This document shows positions 41,859-50,313 of a DNA stretch of 64,000 nt, piece after piece (the first letter of the stretch is position 1; each line of letters begins with the position of its first letter). The DNA is taken from contig BPGH01000002.1 of the NCBI GenBank assembly GCA_026002935.1, positions 62,001 through 126,000 of the forward strand. Reading direction: 5' to 3'. Origin of the DNA: Acidimicrobiia bacterium. GTDB taxonomy: Bacteria; Actinomycetota; Acidimicrobiia; IMCC26256; PALSA-610. The notes beneath the pieces are model-generated. The model was not told the DNA's origin and did no database searches. It saw nothing but the letters and a program-made list of their open reading frames with translations. The position numbers and the translations under genes are program-made.

Positions 41859-42793
41859 CAGTAGTTGATGCGCGTCGCGCGCTCGACGACCTCGTCGATC
41901 GGGTCGGTCCACGCACCCGACGACAGGTACTTCCACCCACCGTCGGGGAGCAGCACGACGATCGCCCCCGAGTCCATCGTCGCCGCCATCTTGATCGCGC
42001 CGGCGACCGCCGCACCCGAGGAGATCCCGGCGAACACGCCGCACTCGTCGAGCAGGCGGCGCGTGCACTCGATCGACTCGCGCGGCCGGACGATGAACTT
42101 CCGGTCGAGCACACCCGGATCGAAGATGGGCGGCACGAACCCGTCGTCGAGGTTGCGCAGCCCCTGCACCAGCTCGCCTGCGGGCGGCTCGACCGCGACG
42201 ACCTTCACGCCGGGCTTGCGCTCCTTCAGGTACCGGCCCGCACCCATCAGCGTGCCGCTCGTGCCGAGGCCGGCGACGAACACGTCGATCTCCGGGCAGT
42301 CGCGCAGGATCTCCGGGCCCGTGTGCTCGTAGTGGGCGGCCGGGTTCGCCGGGTTGCCGTACTGGAACAGCATCACGTACGACGGCTCCTCGGCCGCGAT
42401 CTTCTCGGCGAGGCGGATCGCGCCGTTGCTGCCCTCCTCGCCGGGCGACAGCGTGACCTGCGCGCCGAAGATCTCGAGGAGCTGGCGGCGCTCGACCGAC
42501 ACGTTCTCCGGCATCACGACGCGCAGGCGGTAGCCGCGCAGCTTCGCGACGAGCGCGAGGCCGATGCCCGTGTTGCCCGACGACGGCTCGAGGATCGTCG
42601 CGCCGGGTCGCAGGTGCCCGTCGCGCTCGGCCATCTCGACCATCTTCAGGGCGATGCGGTCCTTCGAGGAACCGCCGGGGTTCTGGCCCTCGAGCTTCGC
42701 CCAGATGCGGACGTCGGGGTTCGGCGAGAGCGCGTGGACTCCGACGAGCGGGGTGTCGCCGATCAGCCCGAGGACGTCGTCGTGGCGCGCCAT
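41855..42793 (-). CDS. cysM: Cysteine synthase, CysM type
   Basis: DVLGLIGDTPLVGVHALSPNPDVRIWAKLEGQNPGGSSKDRIALKMVE...EPSSGNTGIGLALVAKLRGY; adjacent to a GG-ending sulfur carrier. Confidence 0.9.
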   Translation of the reverse strand: MARHDDVLGLIGDTPLVGVHALSPNPDVRIWAKLEGQNPGGSSKDRIALKMVEMAERDGHLRPGATILEPSSGNTGIGLALVAKLRGYRLRVVMPENVSVERRQLLEIFGAQVTLSPGEEGSNGAIRLAEKIAAEEPSYVMLFQYGNPANPAAHYEHTGPEILRDCPEIDVFVAGLGTSGTLMGAGRYLKERKPGVKVVAVEPPAGELVQGLRNLDDGFVPPIFDPGVLDRKFIVRPRESIECTRRLLDECGVFAGISSGAAVAGAIKMAATMDSGAIVVLLPDGGWKYLSSGAWTDPIDEVVERATRINYW

Positions 42794-43067
42794 CAGCCGC
42801 CGGCGACGGCGGGCAGGATCGACAGCGTGTCGCCGTCGGCGAGCTTCGTGTCGAGACCGTCGAGGTACCGGATGTCGTCGTCGTCCTTGTAGACGTTGAC
42901 GAACTTGTGCAGGCCGCCCGACTCGTCGAGCAGGTTCCCCGCAGCCCCGGGTAGCGCGCGACGAGCGCCTGGAAGACCTCACCGACCGTCCCGCCGTCGA
43001 GCGTCACGGCGGTCTGGCCGTCGGCCTGGGCTCGCAGCACGGTGGGGATCTTCACCTCGACGGGCAC
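42793..43067 (-). CDS. cysO: CysO-like MoaD/ThiS sulfur-carrier protein, frameshifted ~42945
   Basis: MPVEVKIPTVLRAQADGQTAVTLDGGTVGEVFQALVARYPGLRG and LDTKLADGDTLSILPAVAGG with C-terminal GG; TGATG overlap with cysM. Confidence 0.83.
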
Positions 43068-43217
43068 GGCGGGGCCTTTCGGGTCGCGGGTTCGGACGCG
43101 CGTCGCAGGTTACAACCCGACCCCGCAGGGTCGAGATTTCCGGCCGCGGTGCCGATCCTCACCCCGGGACCCGGATCGTGTCCTAGGAACCCCACCCTCA
43201 CGCGTCCTACCCGTCGC

Positions 43218-43735
43218 ATGGAACCCGACCCCACCTCCCGCCGGGACGCCGTCGTCCGGTGCTACCGGGCACACCACGACCAGCTGGTGCGGCTGGCCCG
43301 GCTGCTCGTGCGCGACGACGCCGCCGCCGAGGACCTCGTGCAGGACGCGTTCGTCCGCCTGTACGCACGCTGGAACCGCCTGCGCGACCCGGCGGCCGCG
43401 CCCGCCTACCTGCGCGCGACGGTCGTCAACCTCGCACGCGGCCGGGCCCCGGGCGGGCGGCCGTCGCCGCCCGGTTCGTCGCCGAGGCGCGCGCCGAACG
43501 CTCCGCGGAGGACGTGGCGGTCCGCAACGCCGAACACCGCGCGGTGCTCGCCGCCCTCGCCCGCCTGTCGGCCCGCCAGCGCGAGTGCCTCGTGCTGCGG
43601 CACTTCGCCGGGTGCTCCGAGTCGGAGATCGCCGCGGCCGTCGGCTGCTCCGTCGGGTCCGTGCGCACCCACCTCAAGCGGGGCCTCGCGCAGCTCCAGG
43701 CGCTCGTCCCCGCACCCGACCGGGAGGCCCTGTGA
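43218..43735 (+). CDS. ECF-type RNA polymerase sigma factor, frameshifted ~43470
   Basis: YRAHHDQLVRLARLLVRDDAAAEDLVQDAFVRLYARWNRLRDP (sigma2), LARLSARQRECLVLRHFAGCSESEIAAAVGCSVGSVRTHLKRGLAQL (sigma4). Confidence 0.87.
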
Positions 43736-44406
43736 TGACGATCGAGGACATCCTGCGCGACGCGCTGTGCGAGGCGGACCGCCGGCCCGTCGCGCCGCCC
43801 GACGTGGCGGGCCTCACGCGGCGCCTCGCCCGCCACGACCGGATGGTGGTCGCACGCCGCATCGCCGTCGCGGGCGGGGGGCTGGCCGCCGCGGTCGCGG
43901 TCGCGGTCGGCACCGTGGGCGACGCCCGCGGCGAGACCGTGGACGTGCGCCCCGCCGACGCGCCCCCGGTGACCGAGGCCGCGCCGGACACGACGACCAC
44001 GACCACGACCACGGCCGCGCCGACGACCACCGCGCCGCCGGCACCGACCACCACGGCCCCCGCGCCACCGCCGGCCGCGACGCCCGTCACCGCCGAGCCC
44101 GCGCCGCCCGCGACCACCGCGCCCGCACCGGCGCCCGAGCCCGCCCCGACCGTCGCCTGGAGCGCACAGGCGACCTGGGGGAGCTGCGACCTCGACCCGC
44201 CCTACGACGAGTACCACGGCACCGCCGAGCCGGGCACCGTCGTGTCGGTCACGTCGCCGTACGGCTCGGGGTCCACGACGGCCGGTGCCGACGGGCACTG
44301 GTACGTCAAGGTCGAGTTCCCCGGCGCGCCGGTCGGAGAGACGTTCGGCGTCACCGTGTCGAGCGCACAGGGCAGCGCGACCTTCGAGTTCACCCGGACC
44401 GCCTGA
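43735..44406 (+). CDS. Membrane protein downstream of sigma factor (possible anti-sigma) with Thr/Pro-rich linker and C-terminal extracellular domain
   Basis: Start overlaps the sigma stop; MTIEDILRDALCEADRRPVAPPDVAGLTRRLARHDRMVVARRIAVAGGGLAAAVAVAVGT TM; TTTTTTTTAAPTTTAPP. Confidence 0.65.
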   Translation: MTIEDILRDALCEADRRPVAPPDVAGLTRRLARHDRMVVARRIAVAGGGLAAAVAVAVGTVGDARGETVDVRPADAPPVTEAAPDTTTTTTTTAAPTTTAPPAPTTTAPAPPPAATPVTAEPAPPATTAPAPAPEPAPTVAWSAQATWGSCDLDPPYDEYHGTAEPGTVVSVTSPYGSGSTTAGADGHWYVKVEFPGAPVGETFGVTVSSAQGSATFEFTRTA

Positions 44407-44454
44407 GCCGCCCCCCGGTGTGCCGGTGGCCCGCGACGACCACCCGCGCGCGGG

Positions 44455-44892
44455 CTACCGGCGCACCACTTCGACGGGGACCTCGGCGACCTCGCCGCCG
44501 CGGATCGTGTAGGCGCGCAGCGCCGGCTCGCCGGCGCGCAACGACACGATCACGTAGCGCCACGCCGGATCGACGGCCTGACGGACGTCGGTGGGCGACG
44601 GGTAGGCGTCGGTGTGGGTGTGGCTGTGCCACACGCCGACGATCTCCTCACCGCGCGCCTCGGCCGCGCGCATCGCGGCGAGGAGGTCACGCGAGTCGAC
44701 CGTGTACGTCACCGCCGACGCGTCGGCGTTGCGGGCCGGGCGGACCTCCGTGACGACGCCGGTCGGCTCGCCGCCGTCCATCGGCCCGATCAGCAGGCCG
44801 CACGCCTCGTCGGGCAGCCCGTCGTAGCAGTGGCCCACGATCGTCAGGTACTGCGCCTCGGTGAGGCGCAACGGCGCGGGCGCGCGGCTCAC
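44455..44892 (-). CDS. mec: Mec-like JAMM/M67 metallopeptidase (CysO-cysteine peptidase type)
   Basis: LTEAQYLTIVGHCYDGLPDEACGLLIGPMDGG...VGVWHSHTHTDAYPSPTDVRQA (E...HxHx7SxxD JAMM motif). Confidence 0.87.
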   Translation of the reverse strand: MSRAPAPLRLTEAQYLTIVGHCYDGLPDEACGLLIGPMDGGEPTGVVTEVRPARNADASAVTYTVDSRDLLAAMRAAEARGEEIVGVWHSHTHTDAYPSPTDVRQAVDPAWRYVIVSLRAGEPALRAYTIRGGEVAEVPVEVVRR

Positions 44893-47217
44893 GTCGCGGC
44901 CGCACCGGCACCGGCGCGCGCGTCCGCGATCGCCCGCCACACCCGCTCCGCGGTGCACGGCATGTCGAGGTGGCGGACCCCGAGGTGCGACAGGGCGTCC
45001 ACGATCGCGTTGTGGACCGCGGGCGTCGAGCCGATGGTCGCCGACTCGCCGATGCCCTTCGCGCCGAGCGGGTTGCGCGGGCTCGGGGTCACCGTGTTCG
45101 ACACCTCGTACGACGGCAGCTCGGCGGCCGACGGGACCGCGTAGTCCATGAGGTTGGCGGTCACCGGGTTGCCGTCCTCGTCGTAGCGCACCGCCTCGAA
45201 CAGCACCTGCGCGACGCCCTGGGCGATGCCGCCGTGCTGCTGGCCGGCGACGATCAGCGGGTTGATGATCGTGCCGCAGTCGTCGACCGCGACGTGGCGC
45301 ACCAGCTCGACCCGCCCGGTCTCGGTGTCGACCTCGACGACCGCGACGTGCGAACCGAACGGGAACGACGACCCGTCGGCCTGGAAGTCGAGCTCGTGCT
45401 GGAGGCGCTCGCCCACCCCCTCCGGCCGCTTCGCCGGGTCCCGGGCGGCCTGCGCGAGATCCGCCCAGGACAGGCGCGACGCGGGCACCCCCGCCACCTG
45501 CAGCCCGCCGCCTTCGGCCACCACCACGTCGTCGGGGCTGGCCTCGAGCAGGTGCGCGGCGAGCCGCTTGGCCTGCGCGAGCACCTCGAGGCTCGCCGAC
45601 GTGCAGCGCGCTGCCGCCGATCTGCCCCGAGCGCGACCCGCCGGTGCCGCCGCCGCGGGGCACCTCGCCCGTGTCGGAGTGCACGACCCGCACGTCCTCG
45701 TAGGGCACGCCCAGCACCGACGCCACGATCTGGGCGAACGCGGTCTCGTGCCCCTGGCCGTGCGGGCTGGTGCCGACCCGGGCGGTGACCGTGCCGTCGT
45801 CCTCGACGGTCACCGAGCCGTACTCCTGCGTGAGCACCATCGGCGCGCTGATCTCGAGGTACGACGCGACGCCGATGCCGAGCAGCCGGCGGTCGCCGCG
45901 CTCGCGCCGTGCCGCCTGCTCCGCGCGCAGCTCCTCGTAGCCCGCCGCCGCGAGCGCCGCGTCGAGCGCCTTGGCGTACTCGCCGCTGTCGTACGACGCG
46001 CCGAGCCCGGTGCGCGGCTCGTACGGGAACGCGTCGGGCGGCACGTAGTTGCGGCGGCGGATCTCCGCCGGGTCGATGCCGAGCTCGTCGGCGGCGACGT
46101 CGAGGACGCGCTCGACGAGGTGGATCGCCTCGGGCCGGCCGGCCCCCCGGTACGCCGCGACGGGTGTCGTGTTGGTGACCGCGGCCTGCCAGTTGAACTC
46201 GATCTTGGGGATCGCGTACACGTTCGATGCCATCATCTGCGTGAAGAACGGCAGGAACGCGCCGATCGTCGGGTAGGCACCGGCGTCCGCGATCGTGCGT
46301 ACGCGCAGGCCGGTGATCGTGCCGTCGCGCCGCAGCCCCATGTCGACGTAGTGCACGTGCCCCCGGCCGTGGCCCATCGACAGCATGTTCTCGGTGCGGG
46401 TCTCGTGCCACTTCACCGGGCGCCCGAGCAGCTGCGCGGCCTTCGCAACGATCTGGTGCTCGACGTAGACGCCCTGCTTGGGCCCGAACCCGCCGCCGAC
46501 CGCGGCGCAACGCGCCCGTACCAGCGCCGGGTCGAGGCCGAGCAACGGGGCGATGGCGTCGCGCACGCCGTGCGGCCCCTGCGACGACACCCACAGGGTC
46601 ATCCCCCCGGCGGGCTCGCCGGGGATCGCGACGATGCCGTTGGGCTCCATCGGCACCGCGGCGAGCCGCTGGTTGACGACACGCTGCGACACCACGACCT
46701 CGGCGTCGTCGAGCACACCCTCGAGGGGGCCGGTGCCCATCGCGTTCGCGAGGTTCGACCCCTGCGCCTCGTGGATCACCGGGGCGTCCGGCGCGAGCGC
46801 GGCCTCGGCGTCGGCGACGGCCGGGAGCGGGTCGTACTCGACGACGACCGCCTCCGCGGCGTCGGCGGCCCGCGCCCGGGAGTCCGCGACGACGACCGCG
46901 ACGATGTCGCCGACGAAGCGGACCCGGTCGCGGGCGAGCGGCGGGCGGTTCATCGTCGGCGGGAGCATCACGAACCCGTGGTGGTCGGGCAGGCCGAGGT
47001 CGTCGGCCGTGAACACGGCGGCGACGCCCGGCATCCCCCGGGCCTCGTCCGTGTCGATCGACTCGATGCGGGCGTGGGCGATGGTCGAGCGGACGAACGC
47101 GACGTGCAGGAGGCCCGGGATCGCCAGGTCGTCGAGGTAGTCGGTCTCCCCGGTGAGGATCCCGGGGTCCTCGCGGCGCGGGACGGGGTTCCCGAGGATC
47201 GAGCCGGACGTCGCCAT
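44889..47217 (-). CDS. Xanthine/aldehyde dehydrogenase family molybdopterin-binding (large) subunit; frame break ~45600
   Basis: GNPVPRREDPGILTGETDYLDDLAIPGLLHVAFVRSTIAHARIESIDTDEARGMPGVAAVFTADDL...AVGGGFGPKQGVYVEHQIVAKAA...VAAYRGAGRPEAIHLVE. Confidence 0.9.
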
Positions 47218-47263
47218 GTCTCCTCCTGGACGGTCGAGGCGGCCGCACACTAACAAGGGGCCC

Positions 47264-47863
47264 GTGCCGTCCGATGTGACGACGGTGGACGGCATCGCCG
47301 GTGTCCGGGCGCGCGTCGCGGAGATCGTCGCGCGGTTCCAGGCACCTCCGGTCGCGGGCGGAGTGCTCGGCCCGGGCGAGGCGGACGCGTCGGCGGGATC
47401 CGACTTCGCGGCCGCGCTCGCCCGCGCCGGGGCCCCCACCGCCGGGGCGGGGTCCGCGCCGGAGGCCACGGGCACGCGCAACGCCGCCGGCGTCGACCCG
47501 GTGCGGTGGGCGCACGACTTCCTCGAGCGGCTCGGCATGCCCCGTACCGCCGAGAACGTGCGCGCGGTGGTCGCCTGGCAGCAGGCCGAGGGGACCCGGG
47601 CCCGGTTCAACCCGCTCGCGACGACCCAGGGGGGCTTCGAGGGGGCGACGCGCTTCAACTCGGTCGGCGTGAAGAACTACGCGAGCTACGAGGACGGCCT
47701 CGCGGCGAACGTCCGGGCGATCACCAACGGCCGCTACGGCGCGATCCTCGACGCGCTGCGGCGCGGGGACTCCGCGATGGCGGTCGCGGAGGCGATCCGC
47801 AGCTCGCCCTGGGGCTCCGGGGACCTCGTGGTGCGGATCCTGCGGGAGCAGGAGCAGGCGTAG
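47264..47863 (+). CDS. Hypothetical protein; C-terminal domain resembles endolysin/lysozyme-like phage-type domain
   Basis: GTG start; WAHDFLERLGMPRTAENVRAVVAWQQAEGTRARFNPLATTQGGFEGATRFNSVGVKNYASYEDGLAANVRAITNGRYGAILDAL. Confidence 0.65.
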   Translation: MPSDVTTVDGIAGVRARVAEIVARFQAPPVAGGVLGPGEADASAGSDFAAALARAGAPTAGAGSAPEATGTRNAAGVDPVRWAHDFLERLGMPRTAENVRAVVAWQQAEGTRARFNPLATTQGGFEGATRFNSVGVKNYASYEDGLAANVRAITNGRYGAILDALRRGDSAMAVAEAIRSSPWGSGDLVVRILREQEQA

Positions 47864-47884
47864 CCGGCGGGCGCCGTGCGCCGT

Positions 47885-48811
47885 TCAGGCGTAGCGCGCC
47901 GCCACCTCCCGCATCACCGCCTCGAACTCGGCCATCGTCTCCGAGATGATCCGGGCGACCGGCTCCACCCGCTCGATCCGGCCGGCGACCTGCCCGCCGA
48001 AGGCGAACGACGCCTCGAGGTTGCCGTTGAAGTAGAGGTCGAGCACGTTCTCGAGGCTCGGGATCGCCGGGCGCCCCTCCGCCTCGGCGCGCTCACTGAA
48101 AGGGCTGCGCAGCACGCGGAACGCGGGCGGCGTGTCCCGGTTGAGCAGGAAGGTGTCGCCCTCCGTGGCGTCGCAGATCAGCCGCTTCCAGTTGTCGTGC
48201 ACCGGCGACTCGGCGGCGCTGACCATGCGCGTCCCCATCTGCACGCCCTCCGCGCCGAGCACGAACGCGGCGGCCATCGTCCGGCCGTCGCAGATGCCGC
48301 CCGCCGCGATCACGGGCACGTCGACCTTCGAGCACACGAGCGGGAGCAGCACCATCGTCGACGCGCCCGTCGGCGCCTTGAAGCCGCCACCCTCGTTGCC
48401 CTCGACGACGAGCCCGTCGACTCCCGCGTCGACGGCCTTGAGCGCGCCGCGCAGCGACGGCACGACGTGGAACACGGTGAGGCCCGCCTCCTTCAGCAGC
48501 GCCGTGAACTTCGTCGGGTCGCCGGCCGACGTCGTCACGAACTTCACGCCGTTCTCGACGACGAAGTCCACGATGCCGGGGTCGCGCACGAAGAGCTGGG
48601 CGATGTTGACGCCGAACGGCTTGTCGGTGAGGTCGCGCATCTTCAGGATCTCGTCGCGCACCGCGTCGAGCTGGCCGGACGACGTCTCGATGATCCCCAT
48701 GCCACCGGCGTTCGAGACCGCCGAGGCGAGCTGCGCGCGGGCGATGTAGCCCATGGGCGCCTGCACGATCGGGTGTTCGACGCCGAGCATCTCGGTGATC
48801 CGGTTCCGCAT
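47885..48811 (-). CDS. Nitronate monooxygenase (2-nitropropane dioxygenase family)
   Basis: RITEMLGVEHPIVQAPMGYIARAQLASAVSNAGGMGIIETSS...VVEGNEGGGFKAPTGASTMVLLPLV...VIAAGGICDGRTMAAAFVLGAEGVQMGTR. Confidence 0.92.
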   Translation of the reverse strand: MRNRITEMLGVEHPIVQAPMGYIARAQLASAVSNAGGMGIIETSSGQLDAVRDEILKMRDLTDKPFGVNIAQLFVRDPGIVDFVVENGVKFVTTSAGDPTKFTALLKEAGLTVFHVVPSLRGALKAVDAGVDGLVVEGNEGGGFKAPTGASTMVLLPLVCSKVDVPVIAAGGICDGRTMAAAFVLGAEGVQMGTRMVSAAESPVHDNWKRLICDATEGDTFLLNRDTPPAFRVLRSPFSERAEAEGRPAIPSLENVLDLYFNGNLEASFAFGGQVAGRIERVEPVARIISETMAEFEAVMREVAARYA

Positions 48812-48830
48812 ACGTGGCACGCTATGCCGC

Positions 48831-49250
48831 ATGGGCACACCCGAGGAGAACAAGGCGCTGGTCCGCAGGTTCCTCGACGCGCTCGGGAGTGGCGACGTCG
48901 CGACCGCCGCGTCGTGCTTCGACCCCGAGCGGTACTACTCGCACGCGCACCGCGCCGACCTCGCGGGGACGTGGGAGCTGATGAAGGAGCGGCGGCGGCG
49001 GAACGCGTTCAGCGACATGTCGTCGGAGACCGTGGCGCTGGTGGCCGACGGCGATCGCGTCGTGCACCACTCGCGCCTCACCGCGGTGCACACCGGTGAG
49101 GTCCTCGGCGTCCCGGCGACGGGCCGGCGGGTGACCGTCGACCACGTGGAGCTCTGGCGGATCGACGGCGACAAGATCGTCGAGCACTGGGGAGGCGCCG
49201 CCGAGATGGAGCGGCTGCAGCGCGAGCTGGCGGGAGGCGACGATGGGTGA
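48831..49250 (+). CDS. SnoaL-like/NTF2-fold ester cyclase family protein
   Basis: NKALVRRFLDALGSGDVATAASCFDPERYYSHAHRADLAGTWELMKERRRRNAF...VDHVELWRIDGDKIVEHWG. Confidence 0.8.
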   Translation: MGTPEENKALVRRFLDALGSGDVATAASCFDPERYYSHAHRADLAGTWELMKERRRRNAFSDMSSETVALVADGDRVVHHSRLTAVHTGEVLGVPATGRRVTVDHVELWRIDGDKIVEHWGGAAEMERLQRELAGGDDG

Positions 49251-50148
49251 GCGCGACGGCGCAGTGGTCATCGAGGCCGCGCTCAACGGCGTGACGTCGA
49301 AGCACCGCAACGCGCACGTGCCGATCACGCCGGAGGAACAGGCGCAGGACGCGCTCGCGTGCGTCGCCGCGGGCGCGACCGTGATCCACACGCACGCGGC
49401 GGACATCGTCGTGTCGCCCGAGGAGGCGGTCGAGCAGTACGCGCCCGCGTTCCAACCGGTCGTCGACGCGCACCCCGGCGTGATCTGCTACCCGACGGCG
49501 GGCTGGGGCGAGACGATCGACGTGAAGTACCGGCACGTCGAGCTGCTCGACGACCTCGGGCTCGTGCGCGCGGGCTACGTCGACACCGGCTCGGTCAACC
49601 TCGGCGGCACCGGACCCGACGGGCTGCCGCCCGCGAGCGGGTTCGTCTACACGAACACCTACGCGGACGTGCGCCACAAGATGGACGTGTGCGCGAAGCG
49701 CGGGCTCGGGCCGAGCATCGCGGTGTTCGAGCCCGGCTTCCTGCGCGTCGTCATGGCCTACCACCGCGCCGGCGCGCTCCCGCCGGGCACGCTCGTGAAG
49801 CTCTACTTCTCGGCGGGCGGCTACCTCGGCGGCGGCGAGCCGCTGTGGGGTGCGCCGCCGGTCGTGGAGGCGCTCGACCTGTACTGCGCGATGCTCGGCG
49901 ACGCACCGATCCCGTGGGCCGTCGCGGTGCTCGGCGGCAGCCTGTTCGACACGCCGCTCGCGCGCCTCGCGCTCGAGCGCGGCGGCCACCTGCGCGTCGG
50001 CATCGAGGACTGGGACACCGGCCCGCCGAACGCCGAGCAGGTCGCCGCCGCCGCGGCCCTGTGCGCGCAGGTCGGTCGGCCGGTCGCGACGGTCGCGCAG
50101 GCCGAACGCGTCCTCGGCCTGCCGCCCCGCACGCGCCCGCCCGCGTGA
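49243..50148 (+). CDS. 3-keto-5-aminohexanoate cleavage enzyme family (BKACE, DUF849)
   Basis: VVIEAALNGVTSKHRNAHVPITPEEQAQDALACVAAGATVIHTHA...CYPTAGWGETIDVKYRHVELL. Confidence 0.88.
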   Translation: MGERDGAVVIEAALNGVTSKHRNAHVPITPEEQAQDALACVAAGATVIHTHAADIVVSPEEAVEQYAPAFQPVVDAHPGVICYPTAGWGETIDVKYRHVELLDDLGLVRAGYVDTGSVNLGGTGPDGLPPASGFVYTNTYADVRHKMDVCAKRGLGPSIAVFEPGFLRVVMAYHRAGALPPGTLVKLYFSAGGYLGGGEPLWGAPPVVEALDLYCAMLGDAPIPWAVAVLGGSLFDTPLARLALERGGHLRVGIEDWDTGPPNAEQVAAAAALCAQVGRPVATVAQAERVLGLPPRTRPPA

Positions 50149-50164
50149 GCCGGCCGCCGGCGGC

Positions 50165-50235
50165 CCGCCGGCCCGACCGGCCCCGGCCCGACCGGCCCCG
50201 GCCCGACCGGCCCCGGCCCGACCGGGGCGGCCCGA
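50165..50235. repeat. ~15-bp tandem repeat GGCCCGACCGGCCCC, about 4 copies
   Basis: Direct reading of ggcccgaccggccccggcccgaccggccccggcccgaccgg... Confidence 0.8.
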
Positions 50236-50313
50236 CCGGCGCGACCCGACCGGCCCCGTCCCGGCGGCCCGGCCCGCAGGCGTGAGCCGGCCGTCCCCGC
50301 CCGCCGTCCCGGC

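Noticed and set aside
43170-43217. ECF autoregulatory promoter GGAACC...CGTC upstream of the sigma gene
   Set aside because: Half-motifs present but spacings (11 or 20 bp) do not fit the usual ~16-17 bp
45226-47253. 675-aa forward ORF opposite the xdh-type gene
   Set aside because: Antisense GC shadow; sense strand has clear molybdopterin dehydrogenase motifs
44455-47658. Apparent xdh-Mec fusion ORF (1067 aa)
   Set aside because: Single frame created by the break at ~45600; the true xdh C-terminus is ORF 44889..45584 and mec has its own GTG start
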